Shown: piece by piece, positions 54,078 through 62,739 of the stretch | How the letters are laid out: each line of letters opens with the position of its first letter | Numbering within the stretch: position 1 is the first letter of the stretch | Source of the DNA: Pomphorhynchus laevis | Taxonomy: Eukaryota; Acanthocephala; Palaeacanthocephala; Echinorhynchida; Pomphorhynchidae | DNA length: 64,000 nucleotides | Reading direction: 5' to 3' | Assembly (NCBI GenBank): GCA_012934845.2 | Contig: WNNJ02001558.1 | Coordinates: forward strand, 186,001-250,000 | The notes under the pieces: generated by a model | What the model was told of the DNA's origin: nothing | Database searches by the model: none | What the model saw: only the letters and a program-made list of their open reading frames with translations | Translations under genes and position numbers: made by a program

Positions 54078-56938
54078 TCTCTTTCGCCACAGCACACGGT
54101 TTCCGCCTCGGTCTCCTCAACACTAGATCTATTCTCAATAAATCCGATCTTATCCTCAACCTATTCACCAAGCAATCCATCGATCTCTTCTGCCTCACCG
54201 AATCCTGGCACTCAGATTCCGACGACCTTTCCATTCGCCGTCTGCTCTCTGCCGGTTGCTCCCTAGTCGAATCCGCCCGCCCCCTCAGCTCATGCCCTTC
54301 TAAATCCTCTAATCATGGCGGCATCGTCGCATTCGCGCGTCACCCAGCGTCTCTTCGCAAAATCAATCCCCCTTTCAGTCCTTGCTCTTTTGAATTGCTC
54401 ACTTGTCGTTATTCTAACCCGATCACTCTAGATCTCGCCATTGTATACCGTCCTGGTTCATCAGCTCCTACAGCCTTATTTTTTACCGAACTCGCTGACC
54501 TCCTTTCTCATTGTTCTTTGTCCTCAATCCCTTCACTCGTTCTAGGCGACTTCAATATCCGCCTAGACCGCCCCTCTTCCACAGATTCCATCCGCTTCAT
54601 CAACATTCTATCCAACCACAATTACAAACTAATCTCCACTGCCCCCACACATACACTTGGTGGGGCACTCGACATCATCGCTGTCCCCGATCATTTTGCT
54701 GCCCACACCTCACTGTCCATCTCTGATCCTGGTCTATCCGATCACTTTCTTATCACCCTTGATCTCGCTCGCAACCACACCCCTCCTCACACACCTACAA
54801 TCCTACGTCGCCCTTGGAGAAATCTTGACCTTTCCCTTCTCCGCTCTGCCTTACTCAAATCGTCTCTATCATTACCCACAATAACATATTCATCTCCTCA
54901 CGATCTCGCCTTTCTTTTCGACTCTGAACTCACATCCACTCTCGATATTCTCTTGCCCTTCAAGTCTCACCCACACCGTCGCTTGCACCGTGCCCCATGG
55001 TTTGACATCCAATGCCTACTCTCAAAGCGTCGACTCCGCCATGCTTTTCGAGTCTATCACCGCTCTCTCAGACGCGATTTCCGCTCGATCACTCCGTCTT
55101 TCCGTGATTCCTATCTTGCTCTTCGCCGGTCTCATCTCAACCTACTACGTACCAAATGCAACTCCTTCTGGCAGCATAAAATAATCACTTCATTCAACTC
55201 TAAGACTCTCTGGCATACTTTTAACTCAATCCTGGCTCGTTCCTCTACGCCTTGCAACATCAATGCTAATGATTATTCGTCATTTCTCCAGACTAAAGTA
55301 TCCACGCTGCTCTCTCACACCCCGGTCTCCATCCTATTCCACTCTGCCCAGTCTACTCTCATCCTTCCCGAACTCTTTCATCTTCTCCCTGTATCACCTA
55401 CAGAAGTATCATCTGTCCTCATGTCCTTGCCCAACAAAACCTCACCTGCCGATCCCCTGCCTACCCACATATTAAAATCTATATGCTCATCGATATCCCC
55501 ATTTCTCACAACCTTGTTTAACTCGTCCATCCGCAGTCGTATCTTCCCTTCACACTGGAAATCCGCAATCGTTCGTCCCCTCCTTAAGAAACAATCGCTC
55601 GACCCCTCCCTTCCTTCTAGCTATCGCCCCATTTCACTACTCCCTACTCTTTCTAAGCTCTTAGAACGCCTCATCTTAATACAAATCAACGCTTATCTCT
55701 CCTCATCCAATCTGTACCCTCCTTTCCAATCCGCTTTCCGCTCTAATCACTCGACAGAAATCGCATGCATAAAAGTGTACAACGACTTACTCATTTCTCG
55801 AGACAAGGCTCTATATAGTGTTCTCATCTCCCTCGACCTCTCCTCCGCATTCGACATTGTCGACCACTCCGTCCTCCTTTCTCGCCTTCGTTATGATTAC
55901 GGCTTTTCTTCCTCCTCCGTAGCTTGGTTCGCCTCATATCTATCCGACCGTTCCTTTCGCGTCTGTTCTAATTCATCATCCTCCCCTCCCATCCCTATTT
56001 TTTGCGGGGTTCCACAAGGTTCAGTCCTAGGTCCCCTGCTTTTCTCTCTTTTGCTTGGCGATCTCTCTCCATTTATCAAACCTTACTCCTTTAACGTCAT
56101 GCAATACGCCGATGACATTCTAATCTATGCTCATACACCCGCACATCGCATACACGATATCGCCATTTCTGCCTCCAACTGTCTCTCTTCTATCTACAAG
56201 CGTCTCTCCAATCTCCATCTCGTTCTAAACGCCGAAAAGTCCAAAATAATGTGGATCCTTCCCCGTAAACCAAGCATATCTCCTCCCATTGTATCTTTTG
56301 CCTCATCGATCATCCCTGTAGTCCACAATCTCACTTTCTTAGGCTTCCATTTCGATGATCACCTTTCCCTTAAACCCTTCGTCCGTGACAAGGTCCGCTC
56401 GTCTAACTTAATTCTTCGTGACATCCGCCGTATCCGCCCCCTTATCGACTTCCGTTCTTGTATGTCTCTTCTTTCATCGCTTCTTTTCCCTAAAATCGAT
56501 TACTGCCTTAGCCTTTTCGCCAATTCTCCAAAATCCATCATCCTACCCCTACAACGAATAATCAACACCGCCGTTCGAGTGCTCTTTCGCCTCCGTCGCT
56601 TCGACCACACATCCACATATTTTGCCCAACTCTCCTGGCCCACCATCCACATCCGCATCAAACTCCGCCTTCTTCTCATTACTTTTCGTCTCATCGCTGT
56701 CGGCTCCCCATCGTTCATCAACCTTCCTTTCTTAGACGATACTCGCCCCACCTCGCTATCGCTTCGTTCCTGTCATACCCTCTTACTCCACGTTCCTAAT
56801 TACTCCAACAACTACGGTCTCCGATCCTTCCTCGTCGCCGCCTCACTCGCCTGGAATCAACTCCCTCTCGACGTCCGCCGCGCTCCCTCTTTTATCACAT
56901 TCAAACACCTCCTCCGTTCACACCTTCTCGACGCCTGA
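54041..56938 (+). CDS. CR1/L2-like LINE ORF2: endonuclease-reverse transcriptase, 965 residues
   Basis: An uninterrupted frame from ATG 54041 (inside the ORF1 end) to TGA 56936-56938. The endonuclease shows LGLLNTRSILNKSDLIL, FCLTESWHSD, SLVLGDFNIRLD, GGALDIIAVP and GLSDHFLITL. The RT shows IVRPLLKKQ, SSYRPISLLPTLSKLLERL, FQSAFRSNHSTEIACIKV, ISLDLSSAFDIVDH, GVPQGSVLGPLLFSLLLGDL and the catalytic MQYADDILIY (about residue 690). The C-terminal part has HNLTFLGFHFDDHLSL, then RVLFRLRRFDHTSTYF. Everything expected of an active ORF2 is present, although ORF1 is interrupted. Related truncated copies lie at 1895-2110 and 42700-43668. Confidence 0.9.
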   Translation: MALHLSYVSSPLVSFATAHGFRLGLLNTRSILNKSDLILNLFTKQSIDLFCLTESWHSDSDDLSIRRLLSAGCSLVESARPLSSCPSKSSNHGGIVAFARHPASLRKINPPFSPCSFELLTCRYSNPITLDLAIVYRPGSSAPTALFFTELADLLSHCSLSSIPSLVLGDFNIRLDRPSSTDSIRFINILSNHNYKLISTAPTHTLGGALDIIAVPDHFAAHTSLSISDPGLSDHFLITLDLARNHTPPHTPTILRRPWRNLDLSLLRSALLKSSLSLPTITYSSPHDLAFLFDSELTSTLDILLPFKSHPHRRLHRAPWFDIQCLLSKRRLRHAFRVYHRSLRRDFRSITPSFRDSYLALRRSHLNLLRTKCNSFWQHKIITSFNSKTLWHTFNSILARSSTPCNINANDYSSFLQTKVSTLLSHTPVSILFHSAQSTLILPELFHLLPVSPTEVSSVLMSLPNKTSPADPLPTHILKSICSSISPFLTTLFNSSIRSRIFPSHWKSAIVRPLLKKQSLDPSLPSSYRPISLLPTLSKLLERLILIQINAYLSSSNLYPPFQSAFRSNHSTEIACIKVYNDLLISRDKALYSVLISLDLSSAFDIVDHSVLLSRLRYDYGFSSSSVAWFASYLSDRSFRVCSNSSSSPPIPIFCGVPQGSVLGPLLFSLLLGDLSPFIKPYSFNVMQYADDILIYAHTPAHRIHDIAISASNCLSSIYKRLSNLHLVLNAEKSKIMWILPRKPSISPPIVSFASSIIPVVHNLTFLGFHFDDHLSLKPFVRDKVRSSNLILRDIRRIRPLIDFRSCMSLLSSLLFPKIDYCLSLFANSPKSIILPLQRIINTAVRVLFRLRRFDHTSTYFAQLSWPTIHIRIKLRLLLITFRLIAVGSPSFINLPFLDDTRPTSLSLRSCHTLLLHVPNYSNNYGLRSFLVAASLAWNQLPLDVRRAPSFITFKHLLRSHLLDA

Positions 56939-57216
56939 TTCACAGTTTTGTTTTTGTTGTGGTCATGTAAGCGTGCGCTGGCACGCATTCGCCACGTTAA
57001 AATAAATCTTTTTTTTAGGATTCACAACCGTACATTAATTCGAAGACTGATGCAGTCACGTGATTGATCAGAAGATCGTATTTTTGAGGTTCAGTAACCG
57101 TATCGATTGATTATAAAAACGCTTCGAATCTTTTGTACCAATGATTCCATTCAAAAGTACATGTGCGTTGATCATGACTCAAATCAAGAATTGACGGTTT
57201 CAGTAATTTGTCCATG

Positions 57217-57295
57217 TAATGATTTTGAATAAATTGAACCGATAATTAGAATCGAACAAATAGAGATTTAAAAGGCTTTATTCAAAATCATCTAC
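57217..57295. repeat. About 76-bp palindromic repeat, second copy at 46085-46160
   Basis: ATGATTTTGAATAAA at one end and its complement at the other, with 'accgataattagaatcgaac' between. The reverse complement, nearly identical and with similar flanking bases on one side, lies within the Ty3/gypsy remains at 46085-46160. It is probably a tiny MITE or part of a larger shared repeat. Confidence 0.6.
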
Positions 57296-57332
57296 AAATA
57301 GAAGTTAAATCAATAGTTTAAAGTTTCATAGC

Positions 57333-57629
57333 ATGGACCATGGTAAAGAGGATTTTGAATCGTTCTTATCCGATCCAAATGCATTTTCGGAGCTATGGTT
57401 CATTAATTTGGATAAAATGCAAGGCAATCTTAACTTTTTGGATGTGGAGCTAAGGAAAAACCCGGTATCAGGATGGTTAACGTCGATGCACCGAAAGTTC
57501 AAAAGGATTAGATCTCTGGTACATGTCAGGAGTGCTCATCATCCAATGATTAAACGTTAAATCATCAGAAACGAACTGATCAGAGTTAAGAAATATGCTC
57601 GACAGCAAGGATATTCAGAAGCAATCTAA
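57333..57629 (+). CDS. Unidentified small ORF, 75 codons plus 23 after one TAA
   Basis: ATG at 57333. It encodes MDHGKEDFESFLSDPNAF, then FINLDKMQGNLNFLDVELRK and NPVSGWLTSMHRKFKRIRSL, ending at a TAA (57558-57560). The same frame continues for 22 residues (IIRNELIRVKKYARQQGYSE...) to a second stop. It is charged, without Cys clusters or membrane segments. I do not recognise the family. The protein-like composition against AT-rich flanks suggests a real but possibly truncated gene. Host and mobile origin are both possible. Confidence 0.4.
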
Positions 57630-57799
57630 AATCTTTCAGTTATTTAAACCTGAGAAAGAAGTACAATTATTGTGTTATTTGTTTAAATAGTATTTCATCA
57701 GTGTTGGTGGACACAGTACATCGATTTTTACGATTGGGACATGAATAAAATCTGCAGTAAAATGACATACCTTTCGAACTCAAGTCCATTGATTTATTA

Positions 57800-58508
57800 T
57801 TAATGTTTCAAGAGCACATAAAAGCATGGCTTAATTGGCTGGTTCACTGCAGAAAAAAAGAAAATATAATAAAAGTATCACAAATACGGAAAAGCAGCTT
57901 TCCCCATGGCATCCTCCATCCGTAATTTCTTTTTGAATTCGTTGATATTGCTACTGCACACTGTTGACTCTCCAAGCCTATTCCACAGAGATACAACTCG
58001 CCGATCAAATTGGACAGCTCGTGATTTTCTTATCCTTTCACGTCGCAGGGTTAAACCATGACCTCGGAGGATACTGGATGAGCGCAAATGAAGACAATCT
58101 CGAAGTGGATGATCCAAATCATTAAGAATTTGCCAGACCATACTCATATCGATGTACCGGCGGGTCCACGTGACAGTCTCAAGTCTAAGTGCTTTTAATC
58201 GATCAGGGTACGACAAAAATTTCAGTTGCGGTGCTAGCTTGGTAGCTCTATGAAGTACCCTCTCTGAACTAATATGTTCTTTTGAATTTTGGGGATACAC
58301 ACACGGCGCAGCATATAGAAGACGGCTCAACACATGAGCAAAGATTAGCGGACGTAATGCAAATTGATTGAGTGCAATGAAAGTGCGTCGAAGTTGACCG
58401 ATTATCCCCAACGCATTTGAACAATCATGTTCAGTATGTGTGACGGTACTCAAGCCACTGTTTATCCACACTCCCAAGTCCTTATATTTGTTCAGTCGTT
58501 CTATATCA
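57800..58508 (-). pseudogene. Older CR1-like LINE, 3' part (RT C terminus), split by a LINE insertion
   Basis: Minus strand: SDIERLNKYKDLGVWINSGL, FAHVLSRLLYAAPCVYP, LETVTWTRRYIDMSMVWQIL, RRVVSLWNRLGE and KLRMEDAMGKAAFPYL*, closely similar to the C terminus of the ORF2 at 48801. The stop is at 57878, and a 3' UTR ends in TAATAATAA near 57800. Upstream the element continues at 62740, after the inserted LINE. The join falls inside the RT, after the YADD domain. Confidence 0.85.
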
Positions 58509-58603
58509 CTGTATTATTATTAAATACAACAGCAGCAAAAGAGCGTAGAGCTCGTACAGGCTGGGTACAGGGTTAAAAAAATATCAATGAAAATCCGATT
58601 GTT

Positions 58604-61440
58604 TTAAGTTAGTACATTCTTCAGATTTCTCTTGAAGGACAAAATACTACAGGCCGAAACCACTTGACTTGGTAGCTTATTCCAGCTTTTCCACGTTCGG
58701 TTGACAATTGTGTTAAATCTTCTTCGTGGACGAATGTGGGTCTTTAACGTGAGGTGATGTCCCCTCAATCTGTTTGAATTTCGAAGTTCGAACAGTTTGC
58801 GACAAACATGTTCCCTCTGCCCTTTTTGAACATTAAGCGCTGTCCACACAAACATTAAATCAGATGACTTTAAAGATTTCTTCACTGTGGTCACACCAAG
58901 TGCGTGAAGTCGAAAAATGAATGAGAGCTTGCGTTGGCTGGGTACAAGATGTGTGGCCTTGCGTAATATGGATTCGTACAGGTTCATCTCTGTCGTAGTT
59001 TGAGGGTGACAGGCAGGTGAAGCGTATCTCATTAAAGATAAGACATAAGCATTGTAAATTAACTTAAAACTTGATGCGTCAAGCTGCCCAATGGTCCTTC
59101 TAATAAGTCCTAAAATTCGACGGCATTTAGCAACTGTGTGACTGGTATGTGGGATGGTCGATAAGCTTCTATTTACGATCACTCCAAGGTCTTGAAATTG
59201 GAGAACTGTTTCAATTTCTCTTCCGTCAATGGTATATGATGAATTGATGTGTAGATGTCCGATGCGCATATGTTTTGACTTATCGGGGTTTAATACCAGT
59301 CCCCGTTGATTACACCATACCTTAATATTATCAATGTCTCTCTGGAGTATCATTGGATCTCGGCTATCGATTATTGGTCGCCAAATTTTCAAGTAGTCGG
59401 CATATAAACCACATGGACTCGAAATAGCTGTAGTAAGCTCGTTGATGTAAATAATGAAGAGCAATGGACTGAGTACCGATCCCTGAGGAACACCGCGTCC
59501 AGGATTTCTTGTTTTTGACATTTGTTTATTAGCCAATACAGTAATCTTCTGATTTATAAGGAAGGAGTTAATCCAATTAAGGAGGGTTCCTCTGATGCCG
59601 TACTGTTCCAGCGTAATAAGGAGGACATCATAGTATATCCGATCAAATGCTTTGCTGAGGTCGAAAAACAAGACATCAACACTAACTCCAGCCTCGGCAT
59701 ATCTGGTCCAATCACTCCTCGCAAGTATGAGGTTTGTGACAGTAGATCTTCCTGGGCGGAAACCATGCTGGTTGTCGCAGAGTACTTGGTTATCTTCTAG
59801 GTGCCCGATGATTCGTTTAAAAAGCAGTTTCTCTAGCACTTTACAAGCAACGCAGGTAAGGCTTATGGGCCGATAGTTGCTTGCTAGATTACGGTCGCCT
59901 TTTTTGTAGAGAGGTCGGATTATAGAACATTTCCAATCTGATGGTATAGCCTGTTGACAAGGAGAAATCGAATATGGTGTGTAAAGGTTCATATATTACT
60001 GGTGCAAGTTCCCGAAGAAGAATTGGAGGAATATTGTCTGGTCCTGCCGCAATTGATCGTGGTAGCTTTAGAAGTTCGTTAAGAACCTCAAATTTATCAA
60101 ATGGAGTAAATTCGTAACACGGATATTGAGCAGTGGAGAATCTGGGGCAATACTGACAGGTAGGACTCTCTAGCGTGAATTGATCTAGAAAAACATTGGC
60201 AATTGCTTTGTCATCAGATGTGAGCTCACCGGTTTCCATAAATATAGAGTTAATCTCAGACGTAGTTGATTTTAATGAGCTGATATGTTTGAACAATTTA
60301 CTGGGATATCTTTTTGATGATCGACAAAGATTGGAAACGAAGCACCTGCGTTTCTGACGTTTGAGTGCCGTAACTTGATTTCGTAATTCCTTGTAATCGG
60401 TCCAAGAACAATTCTGTTCTTTGAATTTTTTGTAAATTTTGTCTCTTGTCTTAATCATTTGTTTAATCTGCGAGTCAAACCAAATGGGAGTTTTGTGGGA
60501 TGTGCGCTGACGTTTTAAAGGGGAGAAGTAATTTAGAGCATTGATCAAAGTAGATTTGAAATTTTCCCAGCACTGATCTATGCCAATTTTATATGGATTA
60601 GGCCATTGAATGTTTCGAATAGCTTGCGTCATACTTGCGAAATTCGCTTTGAAGGGATTCAATTCGGGTTTTGCCGAGGGGGCTGTTTTAAAGAGACTGA
60701 CAGAAAGCGCCAGCCGAATGACACAATGATCACTGTGGCCAATAGGGGGCTGAGAGATATTTCATCAATTGTGGGTTCCCCTCGTGATAAGCAGAGGTCT
60801 AAAATGGCAGATGATTGCTTCCAGATGATTGCTTCCTCCTTCTAGTGGGTTCGTGAATATGCTGGGTTAGATTGAGATCGTTGAACGTATCAAGGAGATT
60901 GGATGATTCAACATCACAACCATGTGTCGAAGTATATAGGTCCCAATTGACATAAGGCATATTGAAGTCTCCTAGGATAATGATCGGTGATAAGCTTGTT
61001 AGGTGATGTCGTAAAGAGATGCCAATCTTTTCAGTTGCGGAGCGCGGAGATCGGTAAAATAAACCGATTTTTAGTTTCTGTCTATCAGGAGAATATACTG
61101 TTGCCCACAGATATTCGTTGTATGAATCATCTGATACAATGCTGTGCTCGATGATGGTTAACGGTTGCTTGACGTATAATATAACTCCACCTCCTTTTGA
61201 GGCGGTTCGATCCGATCGTATAACAAAGTAGCCTGGGATTGAGATTTCATTATCAGATATATCGTTGTTAAGCCAGGTTTCGCTCAATGCTATGATGTTT
61301 GTGTTCATTGAATTAACGAGACACGATATTTCGTCAAATTTGTTGTACATGCTTAAACAGTTAGAGTACATGATGGAAATATTATTTTGAGAGTAACGGC
61401 AGTGGTGTGGTGTCGCTGTTGGTGTTGAAATTGGATTGAT
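58604..61440 (-). pseudogene. CR1-like LINE ORF2, broken, YADY in place of YADD
   Basis: Endonuclease (60799-61371): NIIALSETWLNNDISDNEIS, RTASKGGGVILYVK, PIIILGDFNMPYVNWDL. Middle part (59889-60662): KTPIWFDSQIKQM, LPRSIAAGPDNIPPILL. RT (58604-59992): IIRPLYKKGDRNLASNYRPI, NQHGFRPGRSTVTNL, FFDLSKAFDRIYYD, RGVPQGSVLSPLLFIIYINE and LYADYLKIW. The second catalytic Asp is Tyr, so this RT would be dead. A 14-bp tandem duplication (about 60815-60842) breaks the frame in the endonuclease, and a further frame change follows near 60740 and another near 59990-59889. Confidence 0.85.
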
Positions 61441-61442
61441 GT

Positions 61443-62687
61443 TTACGTGGTGGATGCACGAATCTGTGCGGCGGAGAGTGTCGATGGAACGGTTAGACGG
61501 ATTCCGAGGCTGAATCGCGTATTTACCCTTCGCCGCACAACTTGAAAATTTTTCATAATTAGATTTTTTTCACCGTTTTGAATGCTTTGTTGAAGCTCTT
61601 TCCTTGCAGATTTCAATCTGTTTCTATCTTCAGTGCTGAGGTCAGGTAGAAGTCTGATACTGGAGCCCCTTAACTTAAAGGAATTCTTGATGATTTGCTT
61701 ACTAGTCTCAGGGCTATCAACAACAACTTTCAAAAGCCTTGGTTTGGTACCATCTTGTTTCTTCCCAATGCGAAAGAGGTGTATTACCTGTCTATTTTGT
61801 TCGACTGATATTTCTGTTGGGAGAACAGTTGAAAGAACTTGCTTTACTGAATCAACATCATGTTTAATCCGGATGAGACTGTTTGGACTCGGTGATTCAT
61901 TTAAATTTACAATGATGAAACATTTATCCCGATCGAATGTTCGGCGTTTATGTCGTTTAGGCTCAGATAGAATAGGTATATTGGGGTTATCAGTGTTGTT
62001 TACAGTGGAATTGGTATGATTTATCATTTGTTTGAGTGTTCCATCCATTTTATATAGACTATGGGTTGTTTGAGGACAATAAAAAGTTGGGAGTGCTGTG
62101 TGATGTGGTGCTTCTGTGTTTGTTTCCGGCCTTGGATGTGTTTTCTGAGTGATATGGAATGTTTGTTTCTGTGTATCCTTGTGAGAAATGATGGAATTCT
62201 CTAGATTTGACGAATCCAGGAAATCGGATTTAAGGTTAGATAAGGAAGTTTCAAGGGTTGTTGCCTTTACGATTCGCGATCTTGCATGTCCTCGTGTCCA
62301 AACTCGAGTAGGGGTAGATTTCCGGAATATTGAAGTATCAGATGTTGCCGTTATGTTGATCGGGGCGATTTCATTGTCTAGTGACGGTATTGTATCTTGC
62401 TCGAATACTTCACATGTATAAGGGATATCTGATCGTAATGGTTTATCAGTGTCTTCGGTTAGTGAGCGTAGATCGTTAATAGTCTTATTTAAATTTGCAA
62501 TTGCAAGAGCTGCACAGAAACCACAATAGAAATTGCGACTCGTCATTGTTTGAGAACTGTCTGAGGGGAAGCTTACTTTGGTCCATATCGTGCAGCCATG
62601 AGAGTCACATGCCACTTCATTATCTGCGTACCCAACCGACTTTGTTGTATTGTTGTGTTTCGCTTGCTTGTTGGTCTTCTTTGTCAT
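61443..62687 (-). CDS. CR1-like LINE ORF1, 414 residues
   Basis: ATG at 62685-62687. MTKKTNKQAKHNN, then a PHD-like finger (EVACDSHGCTIWTKV, FYCGFCAALAI), a coiled segment (NLNKTINDLRSL), a long Thr/His/Pro linker, and the RRM-like region: DKCFIIVNLNESP, QVIHLFRIGKKQDGTKPRLL, QIIKNSFKLRGSSIRLLPDL. A basic tail follows (EDRNRLKSARKELQQSIQNG, MKNFQVVRRR). The frame is intact to 61443 and gives the uninterrupted form of the protein that is shifted in the LINE at 51.7-53.1 kb. Confidence 0.85.
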   Translation of the reverse strand: MTKKTNKQAKHNNTTKSVGYADNEVACDSHGCTIWTKVSFPSDSSQTMTSRNFYCGFCAALAIANLNKTINDLRSLTEDTDKPLRSDIPYTCEVFEQDTIPSLDNEIAPINITATSDTSIFRKSTPTRVWTRGHARSRIVKATTLETSLSNLKSDFLDSSNLENSIISHKDTQKQTFHITQKTHPRPETNTEAPHHTALPTFYCPQTTHSLYKMDGTLKQMINHTNSTVNNTDNPNIPILSEPKRHKRRTFDRDKCFIIVNLNESPSPNSLIRIKHDVDSVKQVLSTVLPTEISVEQNRQVIHLFRIGKKQDGTKPRLLKVVVDSPETSKQIIKNSFKLRGSSIRLLPDLSTEDRNRLKSARKELQQSIQNGEKNLIMKNFQVVRRRVNTRFSLGIRLTVPSTLSAAQIRASTT

Positions 62688-62739
62688 ATTTTTGTCATAT
62701 TGTATGTTATTTATCTCAAACTTTTTTTATTGAAAGCTA

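Larger units (their letters stand above)
48045..57015 (+). mobile_element. Plus-strand CR1-like LINE, interrupted by the minus-strand LINE
   Basis: Parts: a 5' leader from about 48045, ORF1 N-terminal part (48192-48733), a 4.4-kb insertion (48735 to about 53200), ORF1 C-terminal part (about 53215-54077), ORF2 (54041-56938) and a short 3' UTR ending near 57015 with AAATAAATC. The leader holds a tandem pair of 'cccgtcatctacaataaat'. ORF2 is whole. The coding strand is conspicuously rich in C, with TCC/CCC and CTC/CTT codons, unlike the host genes and the other LINEs. Confidence 0.85.
58509..62735 (-). mobile_element. CR1-like LINE inserted in the older LINE, same orientation
   Basis: Full-length layout: a 5' leader (to about 62735, with 'gataaataacatacaat'), ORF1 (61443-62687), ORF2 (58604 to about 61440) and a 3' UTR ending TAATAATAATA at 58509-58520. 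The flanks at 58506 and 62740 are parts of one older LINE. ORF2 is broken (see its entry). The tail and domain wording show it is a sister family of the LINE at 48.7-53.2 kb. Confidence 0.85.
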
